A stretch of DNA of 64,000 bases from WRDS01 sp964492775 (GTDB lineage Bacteria; Actinomycetota; Coriobacteriia; Anaerosomatales; PHET01). The position numbers and the translations under genes are program-made. Shown piece after piece: positions 36,103 to 44,702 of the stretch. How positions within the stretch are numbered: the first letter of the stretch is position 1; each line of letters starts with the position of its first letter. Below the pieces are notes generated by a model, which saw only the letters and a list, made by a program, of their open reading frames with translations, had not been told where the DNA came from and searched no databases. The stretch covers positions 1 through 64,000 of the forward strand of contig CAZBLH010000006.1 in the NCBI GenBank assembly GCA_964492775.1, given 5' to 3'.

Positions 36103-36753
36103 GTGGAGGAGGTACGTCCTACACGAGCCGAGTTACTCGAGCGCAAGCAGCAGATCACGCTTGCCCAGCAGGGCATGGACCTGCTGAAGCAGAAGCGCGA
36201 CGCGCTCTTGATCGAGTTCATGTCGGTTATGGACGAGACGCTGCGTCTCTCCGAGTCGCTGCAGCGCTCGGTGGCGGATGCGCAGTACTCGCTCGCGATT
36301 GCGAAGGCCGTGGACGGCCCTGTCTCGCTACGGTCGGCATCGCTCGCGACACAGGGCGAGGTCACCGTTGAGATGACCGGTACCAAGATCATGGGCGTGG
36401 CGGTCCCGGTTGTGACCAAAGGTGAGTCTCCGCTGCGTAGCTCGTTCACCCGAGGCTACTCGGTCACCGGCATCTCGTCGCGCGTCGATGAGAGCGCCGA
36501 GCGGTTCGAGAAGATCCTCGACATCATCATCGAGTACGCGGATATCGAGACGCGCTTGAAGCGCCTCGGCGAAGAGATCAACAAGACAAACCGACGGGTC
36601 AACGCGCTCGAGCAGGTCACCGTGCCTGCTCTGCACGAGCAGGTGGCTTACATCAGCCAGACGCTTGACGAGCGTGCTCGCGAGGACCTGTTCCGCCTGA
36701 AGAAGGTCAAGAAGAAGATCGAGGCTAAGAAGAAGGCGGTCCAGACCGCGTAG
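36103..36753 (+). CDS. ntpD: V/A-type ATPase central shaft subunit D
   Basis: 216 residues, two long helices with a short central domain, as in the D/gamma-like shaft. PTRAELLERKQQITLAQQGM at the start and RRVNALEQVTVPALHEQVAY near the end are diagnostic; the Lys-rich tail KKVKKKIEAKKKAVQ is typical. GTG start with GGGAGGCGAC upstream. It is the last gene of the operon, followed by a hairpin. Confidence 0.95.
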   Translation: MEEVRPTRAELLERKQQITLAQQGMDLLKQKRDALLIEFMSVMDETLRLSESLQRSVADAQYSLAIAKAVDGPVSLRSASLATQGEVTVEMTGTKIMGVAVPVVTKGESPLRSSFTRGYSVTGISSRVDESAERFEKILDIIIEYADIETRLKRLGEEINKTNRRVNALEQVTVPALHEQVAYISQTLDERAREDLFRLKKVKKKIEAKKKAVQTA

Positions 36754-36807
36754 CAAGCGGCTGCGCCAGAGTCGCCGATCGCTGGATCGGTTGTGTGAAG
36801 TAACCAG

Positions 36808-36839
36808 AAGGGCGCCTCTCCGTTTGGGGAGGCGCCCTT
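36808..36839 (+). terminator. Terminator hairpin after the ATPase operon
   Basis: AAGGGCGCCTC (36808-36818) pairs perfectly with GAGGCGCCCTT (36829-36839). The inner bases T-C-C and G-G-G extend it to a GTTT loop, with one wobble pair. It lies about 55 bases after ntpD and about 50 before the end of the convergent small gene. The A/T ends on both sides suit bidirectional use. Confidence 0.75.
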
Positions 36840-36889
36840 GGTGTTGCTGCGGTGATGACGCCTCGACAGCGTCTACCCGAGGCCCAGGA

Positions 36890-37228
36890 CTACTTGCGCC
36901 GGACGATCTCCTCGGCATCGCGCAGAATCTCTACGCTGGGGCGAGCGTGGCGGCGCAGCTGGCTTCCGAGCGTGAGCATCTGGATAACGTCGCCCATGGT
37001 CATGTAGCCGAACGCGAGGTTGTCCCAGTCGGCGCGATCAATGTATGACCAGAGCTCGCCGAGAACCCACTCGAGCTCCTCGATCTCTTCGTCGCTGAGC
37101 TCACGCCAGGCTGCGTCGAGGTTGTTGCGGACGCGCTCGATAGCCCGCTCAACGGCCTTGGCGCGCTTGACCTGGAATGCCCGAATTCCCAGGTCTTCAT
37201 CGGAGACGTTCTGGCCACGGTCGTACAT
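36890..37228 (-). CDS. Small helical protein of unknown function
   Basis: 112 residues, MYDRGQNVSDEDLGIRAFQV at the start, with AAGGGGGAG six bases upstream on the minus strand. It is acidic and mostly helical, e.g. NLDAAWRELSDEEIEELEWV, and has no cysteine cluster, membrane segment or known motif. It is the first minus-strand gene in the window and stands alone between the ATPase operon and a nitroreductase gene. The longer frame upstream crosses GC-rich non-coding sequence. I do not recognise a family. Confidence 0.75.
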   Translation of the reverse strand: MYDRGQNVSDEDLGIRAFQVKRAKAVERAIERVRNNLDAAWRELSDEEIEELEWVLGELWSYIDRADWDNLAFGYMTMGDVIQMLTLGSQLRRHARPSVEILRDAEEIVRRK

Positions 37229-37448
37229 GGCTCCCCCTTCGGCGTGCTGTGTGGTGTCGTCTCGAATACCTACAGGGTATCTACCCCTGACAGTCCGTTC
37301 GACGCAGGGCGCGCCATCCCTGCCGCCGCTCGCCGGGCGCCTGCGGCGCGCTACCCTCGTGCCGCGCCGCTTTCGGTAGAATGGGGCGCGCTCGTCATTG
37401 TGCGGGCATCCGGGTTTCTGACCGTTAGCCGAAGGGTAGTGTGGGTAG
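37229..37448. other. Divergent intergenic region
   Basis: 220 bases between two divergent genes. A TAGAAT box (37377-37382) could be the -10 for the nitroreductase gene, without a good -35. GGGTA-TC-TACCC (37275-37286) is a perfect short palindrome close to the small minus-strand gene and could be an operator. No gene is supported here. Confidence 0.35.
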
Positions 37449-37964
37449 ATGGAGTTTGCCGAGGTCGTCGCCAAGAGGCGCAGCGTTCGCCATTTCAACT
37501 CCGGCAAGCCAGTCGGGAAAGCTGATCTCACTGCTCTTCTTGAGGCGGCGGTCGTATCCCCGTCGGCGGGAAATATCCAGCCGTGGCGCTTCACCGTCGT
37601 GCACAGCGAGGAGGCCCACGCCCGCTTGGCTCAGGCGCTCCCGGTGCCTTGGGCGATCAAGGCTCCTGCGGTGATCGCGGTCTCGTACGACCCGCGCCCC
37701 TGCGCTGCACGCTATGGTGACCGCGGAGAGCAGCTGTACGGCATCCAGGACACGGCAGCTGCCGTGCAGACCATCCTGCTGGCGGCCGTTGACCGGGGGC
37801 TTGCGGCCTGTTGGATCGGCGCCTTTGATGAGGCCGCTGTGGCCGAAGCGCTCGGTATCGTGCGACCGATCAGGCCTGTCGCCCTCATCGCCGTCGGATA
37901 CTCTGCGGAGTTTTCGGGGCGTCCCTCTCGGCGACCTCTTGACGAGGTCGTCACCTGGCTGTGA
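37449..37964 (+). CDS. Nitroreductase family protein
   Basis: 171 residues. EVVAKRRSVRHFNSGKPV is the FMN phosphate-binding start of the family, SPSAGNIQPWRFTVV contacts the flavin, and DTAAAVQTILLAAVDRGLAACWIGAF matches the dimer core (about residues 100-125). These are FMN-dependent NAD(P)H oxidoreductases; the substrate is unknown. No strong Shine-Dalgarno is seen (AAGGGTAG). It overlaps the next gene by one base. Confidence 0.9.
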   Translation: MEFAEVVAKRRSVRHFNSGKPVGKADLTALLEAAVVSPSAGNIQPWRFTVVHSEEAHARLAQALPVPWAIKAPAVIAVSYDPRPCAARYGDRGEQLYGIQDTAAAVQTILLAAVDRGLAACWIGAFDEAAVAEALGIVRPIRPVALIAVGYSAEFSGRPSRRPLDEVVTWL

Positions 37965-38587
37965 TGACGCATATGAGCGAGCTTGGCACATCATCGCTTC
38001 AAGAGCTGCGTGAGCTGATGGGAGACTGCACGCGGTGCGCGTTGGGCGAAACGCGCACGACGCTCGTGTTCGGCGTGGGTGACGAGCACGCACGCGTGAT
38101 GCTTATCGGCGAGGCCCCGGGGCGCAACGAGGACCTGAAAGGCGAGCCGTTCGTTGGGGCTGCGGGCAAGCTGCTCGACGAGCTGCTTGCGCATGCGGGG
38201 CTCCGTCGGGAAGAGGTCTACATCGCCAACGTGCTCAAGTGCCGCCCCCCGGGCAACCGTGACCCGCTTCCTGCCGAGATTGAGGTCTGCGTGCCGTATC
38301 TGCGCGAACAGGTGCGGCTGGTGGACCCGGACGTGCTCGTCACACTCGGCAACTTCGCCACGAAGCTGGTGCTCAAGACCGATGTGGGTATCACTCGACT
38401 CCACGGCAAACCAGAGCAGGCGGGGCGGTTCACCGTGCTGCCGATCTACCATCCGGCCGCAGCGCTCTACGATAGCTCGAAGAAGGACGCGCTCTTCGCC
38501 GATTTCGCCACGCTCAGGACGCTTCTTGAGACACGTGATTCCGGGGGCACGAAGACAGCCGAGCCGACGCAGGAGACTTTGTGCTGA
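37964..38587 (+). CDS. Uracil-DNA glycosylase, family 4-like (Fe-S type)
   Basis: 207 residues. GDCTRCALGETRTT holds two cysteines and CRPPGNRDPLPAEIEVC two more, the four ligands of the 4Fe-4S cluster. GEAPGRNEDLKGEPFVGAAG is the catalytic block and LPIYHPAAALYD the second uracil-recognition motif. It removes uracil from DNA after cytosine deamination. ATG overlaps the nitroreductase stop (TGATG); a GTG one codon earlier and an ATG three codons later are possible starts. It overlaps tsaE by seven bases. Confidence 0.94.
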   Translation: MTHMSELGTSSLQELRELMGDCTRCALGETRTTLVFGVGDEHARVMLIGEAPGRNEDLKGEPFVGAAGKLLDELLAHAGLRREEVYIANVLKCRPPGNRDPLPAEIEVCVPYLREQVRLVDPDVLVTLGNFATKLVLKTDVGITRLHGKPEQAGRFTVLPIYHPAAALYDSSKKDALFADFATLRTLLETRDSGGTKTAEPTQETLC

Positions 38588-39123
38588 GGGCGCTGGTGCT
38601 ACATTCGGAATCAGCTGAATCGACGCAGGCGGCGGGCGAGGCGCTTGCGCCGCTCTTGCAAGGCGGCGACGTGCTACTGCTCGCCGGCGATCTCGGCGCG
38701 GGCAAGACGCAGCTGACGAAGGGGCTAGCCGCAGGCCTTGGGGTCGGCGATGCCGTGACGAGTCCGACCTTCAACATCCTGCTGGTGCATGAAGGGGTCC
38801 TGCCCTTGTACCACTTCGACCTGTACCGCCTCGAGCGGGAGGAGCAGCTCTACGACATCGACTACTTCGGGATGCTCGAGTCAGACGGAGTCGCGGTCGT
38901 CGAATGGGGCGACAAGTTCGCGGGAGCTTTCCCGCGTGACGGGCTGCTGGTCACACTTGAGATCGAGGGAGACGAGGCGCGCCGCATCGAGGTTATGAGC
39001 CTCGGGCAGCGTGGGTGTCAGCTTGCCGAGCAGTGGGCGGTTGCAGCCGCAGATGTCGGCGGGTTGAGCGTGGAGAGCGATGACTGGCCGCAGCCCGACA
39101 GCTCGGCGAGTGACGCGCAATGA
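38581..39123 (+). CDS. tsaE: tRNA t6A37 synthesis ATPase TsaE
   Basis: 180 residues. Walker A GDLGAGKTQLTKGLA, switch region SPTFNILLVHEG, HFDLYRLEREEQLYDID and VVEWGDKFAGAFP are TsaE features. It powers formation of threonylcarbamoyladenosine at A37 of ANN-decoding tRNAs with TsaB and TsaD. The C-terminal 35 residues (DDWPQPDSSASDAQ end) exceed the usual length. The stop overlaps the next gene by four bases, coupling all t6A complex genes. Confidence 0.95.
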   Translation: MLRALVLHSESAESTQAAGEALAPLLQGGDVLLLAGDLGAGKTQLTKGLAAGLGVGDAVTSPTFNILLVHEGVLPLYHFDLYRLEREEQLYDIDYFGMLESDGVAVVEWGDKFAGAFPRDGLLVTLEIEGDEARRIEVMSLGQRGCQLAEQWAVAAADVGGLSVESDDWPQPDSSASDAQ

Positions 39124-41516
39124 CGAGCCGCCTCGTTCTTGCCGTCGACACCTCCACCGAGGTGCTCGCCATCGGCCTCGGGTACCGGCGTGGGATGGAT
39201 GTTGAGCCGGTGCGCTCGCTCGCCATCGAGTCGCCGCGGCGGGCTAACGCGGAGCTGCTGCCCCGAGTGGCAGCTGAGCTCAAGGACCTCGGGCTCAGCG
39301 TGTCCGAGATTGCCGAGGTCGTGGTCGGGCTCGGACCCGGCTCGTTCACGGGCGTGAGGATCGGGGTTGCGACGGCCAAAGGGGTAGCGCACGGTCTCGG
39401 CGTGCCCCTGCACGGCGTCGGCACGCTCGACGCCGTCGCGTGGCGCGTTCTGGCCTCCCGAGCAGTCTCGCCGGGTGCGCTCGTCATGGTGCTCGGCGAT
39501 GCGATGCGCGGCGAGGTGTACCCGGCTCTCTTCCGCGTGTCCGGGGACGCGACGGGCATCGTCCGGCTCACCGCAGATCGCGTCGCCAAGCCTGCAGATG
39601 TGATCTCGGAGTGGGCGGTATCGCTCGGCGAGAGGGCCTACGTAGCTGGGAATGGCCTCGCAAAGTACGCCGGGGAGTTCGAGGCTGGGCTCGGCGAGCG
39701 GCTGGCCTGCGTGCCGCGTGATCTCTGGGCGCCTGACGGGGCATCGCTGCTGGCAGCGTACGCCGACGCGCGCGCCCGCGGAGCGGCAGGCGACGGCGAG
39801 CCCGCGCTGGTGCTGCCGATCTACACGCGCCTGTCGGATGCGGAGGAGACCGAGCGCGCTCGGGCGGCGGCCGGTGGTTCGGCCGCGGGCGATGCGGCGG
39901 TTCCAGCCACCGGCGTTGTGGGTCCGGATGCTGCGGGAGCGCCGCGGTCGTCGTCGATCACTCTGCGGCCGATGACCCCTGCCGACCTGCTGGAGGTACT
40001 CGCCATCGAGCGCGCGTCCTTCTCGGATGCGTGGACCGAGGGCATGTTTGCCGAGGACCTTGAGGCCCCCGGACGTGCGTGGATCGTGGCTGTGGACGAG
40101 GGGCGGATCGTCGGCTACGGTGGCGTCGCAGTGCTCGTTGACGAGGCCCACATCATGAACTTGGCCGTGGGCGAGGAGCGGCGCGGTGAAGGGATAGGGC
40201 GCGCGCTGTTCGCTCGGCTGAAGAGCGAGGCGCTTGATCGCGATGCACAGCTGATCACCCTTGAGGTCCGCGAGACGAACACCGTGGCGACTGCGCTCTA
40301 CGAGTCAGAGGGGCTGAGCGTCGCAGGTATGCGACGCGGCTACTACGCCGATACGGGCGAGAACGCGCTCATCATGTGGGGACCTGCGTCACAAACGCCG
40401 GGCCAAGCATCCGAGCACGATGCTGGCTGTGAGCTTTCAGAGCCCGTCGCCGGCGCATCCGGCGACCTGATACTGGCGATTGAGAGCAGCTGCGACGAGT
40501 CGGCTGCGGCAGTTCTGCTCGGCGGACGGGAGGTCCTCTCGAGTGTCGTGGCGTCTCAGGTGGACTTCCACGCGCGGTTCGGTGGCGTGGTCCCCGAGAT
40601 TGCAAGCCGGAAGCACACAGAGGCGATCGTCGGTGTGGTCGAAGAGGCAATGAGGCGAGCAGGGGAGAGACTATCCTGCCGAGGAACCTTGCCCTTCTCG
40701 GCGCTCGACGCCATCGCGGTCACGCAGGCGCCCGGGCTTATCGGCGCGCTTGTCGTCGGGCTTGCGTACGCGAAAGGCCTATCGCTGGCCACGGGGCTGC
40801 CGCTTGTGGGCGTGAACCATCTCGAAGGCCACATCTTCGCGAACGTGTTGGCCGACCCCGAGGTTGCGCCGCCACTCGTCGCGCTGGTGGTCTCGGGCGG
40901 CCACACGTCGCTCGTGCACATGCCCGAGTGGGGCGTGTACCGGACGCTCGGTGAGACGCTCGACGATGCGGCAGGGGAGGCGTTCGACAAGGTCGCCAAG
41001 GTGCTCGGCCTTGGCTACCCTGGTGGGCCGGTGCTGTCGGGTCTAGCTGCCGAGGGAAACCCGCGGGCCATCGACTTCCCGCGCGCGATGATGAGGAGCG
41101 GTGACTACGCGTTCTCGCTTTCGGGCCTTAAGACCGCCGTGATCAACTACATCCGCCATGAGCGCGAGGCGGGGCGCGAGATCGACCTTCCTGATCTCGC
41201 TGCTAGCTTCCAGGCCGCGATCATAGACGTGCAGGTCGCCAAGTCGGTGCGAGCGGTCGAGGAGACGGGCGCGACCGCATTCTGCCTGGCGGGAGGTGTC
41301 GCGGCGAATCCCGCGCTGCGCGAGGCGCTGAGGGCGGCGATTGAGCCGCTCGGCGTGTACGTTAGCGTTCCACCGATGCAGCTCTGCACTGACAATGCTG
41401 CCATGATCGCGGCGGCCGGTCAGTACCGCTTCGAGCGGGGAGAGACCCTCGGGCTCGATGCCGAGGCAAGTGCGAGTGCACCGCTCGACACGGTGTCTTC
41501 CGGGTACAACTCTTAA
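39120..41516 (+). CDS. tsaD: TsaB-RimI-TsaD triple-domain fusion protein
   Basis: 798 residues in one unbroken frame. Residues about 1-245 are TsaB (VDTSTEVLAIGLG, GLGPGSFTGVRIGVATAKG). An Ala/Gly-rich linker follows. Residues about 279-422 are a RimI GNAT acetyltransferase (MNLAVGEERRGEGIGRALF, acetyl-CoA site). Residues about 449-798 are TsaD (AIESSCDESAAAVL, ASRKHTEAI and NHLEGHI with metal histidines, CTDNAAMIAAAG with the metal aspartate). TsaB and TsaD with TsaE make t6A; RimI acetylates ribosomal protein S18. Fusion fixes TsaB:TsaD at one to one. Fusions of this kind are known in some actinobacteria. Confidence 0.95.
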   Translation: MTSRLVLAVDTSTEVLAIGLGYRRGMDVEPVRSLAIESPRRANAELLPRVAAELKDLGLSVSEIAEVVVGLGPGSFTGVRIGVATAKGVAHGLGVPLHGVGTLDAVAWRVLASRAVSPGALVMVLGDAMRGEVYPALFRVSGDATGIVRLTADRVAKPADVISEWAVSLGERAYVAGNGLAKYAGEFEAGLGERLACVPRDLWAPDGASLLAAYADARARGAAGDGEPALVLPIYTRLSDAEETERARAAAGGSAAGDAAVPATGVVGPDAAGAPRSSSITLRPMTPADLLEVLAIERASFSDAWTEGMFAEDLEAPGRAWIVAVDEGRIVGYGGVAVLVDEAHIMNLAVGEERRGEGIGRALFARLKSEALDRDAQLITLEVRETNTVATALYESEGLSVAGMRRGYYADTGENALIMWGPASQTPGQASEHDAGCELSEPVAGASGDLILAIESSCDESAAAVLLGGREVLSSVVASQVDFHARFGGVVPEIASRKHTEAIVGVVEEAMRRAGERLSCRGTLPFSALDAIAVTQAPGLIGALVVGLAYAKGLSLATGLPLVGVNHLEGHIFANVLADPEVAPPLVALVVSGGHTSLVHMPEWGVYRTLGETLDDAAGEAFDKVAKVLGLGYPGGPVLSGLAAEGNPRAIDFPRAMMRSGDYAFSLSGLKTAVINYIRHEREAGREIDLPDLAASFQAAIIDVQVAKSVRAVEETGATAFCLAGGVAANPALREALRAAIEPLGVYVSVPPMQLCTDNAAMIAAAGQYRFERGETLGLDAEASASAPLDTVSSGYNS

Positions 41517-41543
41517 GAGACGGTTTGCGTACCTGGAGGGTCT

Positions 41544-41816
41544 ATGTGCTGCTGGCTCGTGCTCGCGTGGGCGTTCGCTCCGCGTGTCGTTCTTGTGCTG
41601 ATGGCGATTCTAAACGATAGGATCAGCGCGGCATTCGGGAACATCTGGTTGCCGCTGCTCGGCTTCTTCCTCATGCCGTGGACGACGCTTGTCTACACGC
41701 TCACCGCGCCGGGGGGCTTGGGCTTCGTCGATATTGTGCTCCTCGTCATCGCCGTTCTCGCCGATCTGGGAGCATGGGGCGGGGGAGCCAGCGAGAGGGC
41801 CAAGCGCTCGAGGTGA
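41544..41816 (+). CDS. Small two- to three-segment membrane protein, unknown
   Basis: 90 residues with TGGAGG seven bases before the ATG. Hydrophobic segments are MCCWLVLAWAFAPRVVLVLM, NIWLPLLGFFLMPWTTLVYT and VDIVLLVIAVLADLG, with a short basic tail ERAKRSR. It resembles generic small actinobacterial integral membrane proteins but no family is certain. It follows the t6A fusion gene by 27 bases, so co-transcription is possible. Confidence 0.75.
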   Translation: MCCWLVLAWAFAPRVVLVLMAILNDRISAAFGNIWLPLLGFFLMPWTTLVYTLTAPGGLGFVDIVLLVIAVLADLGAWGGGASERAKRSR

Positions 41817-41871
41817 CGCTGCGTGCCGGTGGCAACACGGCCCGGTGTCGATCGGGTGAGAGCAGACTTGA

Positions 41872-42033
41872 CCGAATCCAGTTCCTGACCGCCCGGCGAC
41901 GCGCCAGGAGGCGGGCGACGTGCGGAGCGATCTCGACGCGCGCGTGATGGCGGAAGCCTTCTTCGCGCTTACCTCGCAGATTGTCATGAGCGGACAAGCA
42001 CTCACCGGGAGTCCGAGCCCGCGTACGGCGTGA
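41872..42033 (+). pseudogene. Possible TetR regulator C-terminal remnant
   Basis: Between two unrelated genes the plus strand reads PDRPATRQEAGDVRSDLDAR followed by VMAEAFFALTSQIVMSG and then a stop, open only from a TGA at 41869. The pattern Gly-Asp-Val-Arg-x-Asp-Leu-Asp then Ala-Glu-Ala-Phe-Phe-Ala-Leu is like the last helices of TetR-family ligand domains. No start codon, DNA-binding domain or ribosome site is visible. It may be decay debris, or chance. This also accounts for most of the 289-base gap. Confidence 0.35.
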
Positions 42034-42105
42034 GCGCACAGGAGGCAGCAAGGCAACCACTCGACATCTTCCTCACCGGTGTGGGAGCGAAAGGAGTCGA
42101 TATCG

Positions 42106-43080
42106 ATGACTGAGGCTACGTACGATACTGCGCATGCGGGCTACCGGCGTCTTGCCCTACTGTGTTTCGCGATCGCGCTGGCCGTCGGCATCACCGCGGC
42201 GATCGGGATCTTCGCTCGCGGTGACGGCTCAACCGCGACCGGCATGAGCATCCGCGGCGAGGCCATCGAGTACGCCACCACAGGCGTCTACGCCTTCAAC
42301 GACCAGCGAATCGTCGCCGAGGGTGTCGGTTGGGACGTTGTCACGCTCGTGCTGGCCGTCCCCGTGCTGCTGGCGATGCTACCCGCGCTCGCCCGCGGCT
42401 CGTTCCGGGCACGCCTGCTCGCGCTTGGGGTGCTCAGCTACTTCTTCTACCAGTACCTCATGTACGCCGTGGCTTGGGCGTTGGGTCCGTTGTTCCCCGC
42501 GTTCATCGTGCTGTTCGTGGCGTCGGCGACGGCTATCGTGTGGCTCGTCTCGACTATCCGAATCGTCGAGTTGCCGCAGCGTTTCTCGGCAGGGTTTCCG
42601 AGACGCGAGATGATCGCCTTCTGCGTGTTTGCGGCACTGCTGCTCATCGGGATGTGGAGCGTTCGCATCACACGTGGTCTCGCTGGCGACCTTGAGGGTG
42701 CGGCGCTTTTGGGGATGACGACCCTTGCCGTCCAGGCACTCGATCTCGGCGTCATCGTGCCGCTTTCCGTCGCCACTGCGGTTCTGCTGTGGCAACGCCG
42801 CGCGTGGGGCTACCTGCTCGCGCCTGTGATCGCGGTCAAAGGCGTGACGATGGCCGCCGCCATCTGCGCGATGCTCATTTCGGCGGCGATCGTAGAGGGG
42901 TCGCTGGAGGTTGTGCCGTTCGTCATCTTCACGGTGATGGCGACTGCGGCTGTGTTCATCACACGCAAGGCCCTGAAGAGCGTGATCCCAGCCGCAGACA
43001 CGCCGGCCGGTGCGAGTGGCACCGGCCGGCAGATACGTTCGTGTGGCAGTGGCAGACCCGGAGCGCCTACCCTTCGATGA
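42106..43080 (+). CDS. Polytopic membrane protein of unknown function
   Basis: 324 residues with about seven or eight hydrophobic segments (for example LALLCFAIALAVGITAAIGI and MLPALARGSFRARLLALGVL region). AAGGAG nine bases before the ATG fixes the start; an earlier GTG lacks a site. The first segment is followed by an extracytoplasmic stretch of about 45 residues. I recognise no motif. Its 3' end overlaps the convergent glutamate-synthase-like gene by 14 bases. Confidence 0.8.
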   Translation: MTEATYDTAHAGYRRLALLCFAIALAVGITAAIGIFARGDGSTATGMSIRGEAIEYATTGVYAFNDQRIVAEGVGWDVVTLVLAVPVLLAMLPALARGSFRARLLALGVLSYFFYQYLMYAVAWALGPLFPAFIVLFVASATAIVWLVSTIRIVELPQRFSAGFPRREMIAFCVFAALLLIGMWSVRITRGLAGDLEGAALLGMTTLAVQALDLGVIVPLSVATAVLLWQRRAWGYLLAPVIAVKGVTMAAAICAMLISAAIVEGSLEVVPFVIFTVMATAAVFITRKALKSVIPAADTPAGASGTGRQIRSCGSGRPGAPTLR

Positions 43081-44659
43081 TGCGCAGCGCCTCTTCGCGG
43101 TACGCATCCATAACGTAGGGGATGCCTGAGATTTTGGCGGCCTCGGGCGTGAGCGCCATGAGGTCCGAGCGCCCGATAGCGTCGAGCCTCATGTTGCGCG
43201 AGCCGCTCATGAGCTGCTGGAGGCCTACCTTGATCCGGTCGGCGTAGGTGAAGACCGCGACCGCACCGAGCGGAAACGAGTCGACCTCTCGTCCATACAT
43301 GGACTTGAGTGTCTCGTAGGTGACGAAGATCTCCTCCTTTGTGGAGCCGAACTGGCTCACGGTCTTGGGGAGGTCCTGTTCCTTGAGCCACACGTCGATG
43401 TTCTTGCCGACGAACGCGGGAATCATGAGAGCGCGGCCCATGCAGACGGCCTTGGTGTGCGGGGCACTCAGCGCGAGAACCTTGAAGACATGATCTTCCG
43501 TTGAGAAGCCGCCGCCCATCGCGATGTCAGGGACGTACGCGCCCTGCGCGGCCAGGCGTCCTGCCAGCTCGTTGACCATGCACTGCAGGTAGAAGGTCGG
43601 GACGCCCCACTCCTCCATCATGCGCCACGGGCTCATGCCAGTGCCGCCGGGAGCACCGTCGATGGTGAGCAGATCGATCTTGGCGTTGGACGCCCACTTC
43701 ATCGCCATGGCGAGCTCGCGCATCGGGTACGCGCCGGTCTTGAGCGTGACCCGCTTGGCGCCCAGGTCGCGCAGGCGCTGCACCTCCGAGTAGAACGCCT
43801 CCTCATCGGCGAAGCCGAGGCGGCTGTGGCGCTCGAACTGGCGGATCGCGCCGTCGCGGAAGGCGGCCTGAATCGCCGGGTCGAATGGGTCGGGGGTGAC
43901 CAGGTAGCCGCGCTCCTGAAGCTGCAGTGCGCGGTCGAGAGAGTCGACCTTGATCTCGCCGCCGATGCACTTCGCGCCCTGGCCCCATTTGAGCTCGACT
44001 GTGGTCACACCGAGCTTCTCGATGACATACTCGGCAACTCCGAGCCGCGAGTCCTCGACATTGATCTGCACGAGGATGTCGCCGTAGCCCTCTTCCTGGT
44101 AGCGGCGGTACATCTCGACTCGGCGTTCCATGTCTGGGGCGCGGACGACCTTGCCGCGCTCGTCACGCTCGAGCTGCGGATCGATTCCGCAGACATTCTC
44201 GCCGCAGACGATCGAGATCCCGGAGATGGCCGCTCCGATGGCCAAGCTCTCCCAGTGCTTGCGGGCGATCTCGGTTGAGCCGAGCGCTCCAGTGAAGATC
44301 GGCACCCGCATCCGGACCTTGTTCTCGTACCCGAACTCGGTCTCAGTGTCGACGAGGGTGAACAGCGTATTGTCGGGATTCCCCTCGACGCCCTCGGGCA
44401 ACCCCTCCGCGCCCATTGCGTAACCCATTATGTTCAGGTGCGAGTAGTCGATGGGATAGTCCTTGTCGGCGCCGGCCGTGATCTCCCCGAACGGGCTCGG
44501 GTAGATGACTTCGCGTCCGCGGAAGGAGGCCTTGAAGACCTCACAGTTTCCCCGGCAGCTGTCCAAGCAGCGGCTGCACAGGCCTGACCCAGGTACGATG
44601 AACTTCGAACGGTTTGCCGTTTGCGTGGCATCGTGTCCGCTCGGGCATTGCAGGTTCAT
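43067..44659 (-). CDS. FMN-binding glutamate synthase-like protein
   Basis: 530 residues from the ATG behind AAGGAAGG; an ATG eight codons upstream is less well placed. The N-terminus is Cys-rich (CSRCLDSCRGNCEVF), then comes the FMN/glutamate synthase TIM-barrel domain with VTTVELKWGQGAKCIGGEIK, LLTIDGAPGGTGMSPWRMM and a glycine-rich AMGGGFSTEDHVFK. It corresponds to the central/FMN domain of GltB without the glutaminase domain. Divergent from glnA, it probably works in glutamate formation or a related amidotransfer, but substrate and electron donor are unproven. Confidence 0.88.
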   Translation of the reverse strand: MNLQCPSGHDATQTANRSKFIVPGSGLCSRCLDSCRGNCEVFKASFRGREVIYPSPFGEITAGADKDYPIDYSHLNIMGYAMGAEGLPEGVEGNPDNTLFTLVDTETEFGYENKVRMRVPIFTGALGSTEIARKHWESLAIGAAISGISIVCGENVCGIDPQLERDERGKVVRAPDMERRVEMYRRYQEEGYGDILVQINVEDSRLGVAEYVIEKLGVTTVELKWGQGAKCIGGEIKVDSLDRALQLQERGYLVTPDPFDPAIQAAFRDGAIRQFERHSRLGFADEEAFYSEVQRLRDLGAKRVTLKTGAYPMRELAMAMKWASNAKIDLLTIDGAPGGTGMSPWRMMEEWGVPTFYLQCMVNELAGRLAAQGAYVPDIAMGGGFSTEDHVFKVLALSAPHTKAVCMGRALMIPAFVGKNIDVWLKEQDLPKTVSQFGSTKEEIFVTYETLKSMYGREVDSFPLGAVAVFTYADRIKVGLQQLMSGSRNMRLDAIGRSDLMALTPEAAKISGIPYVMDAYREEALRIIEG

Positions 44660-44702
44660 GACGCCTTCCTTCCCCCAGCCCATCTCAACAAAGCTGTAGT
44701 TG

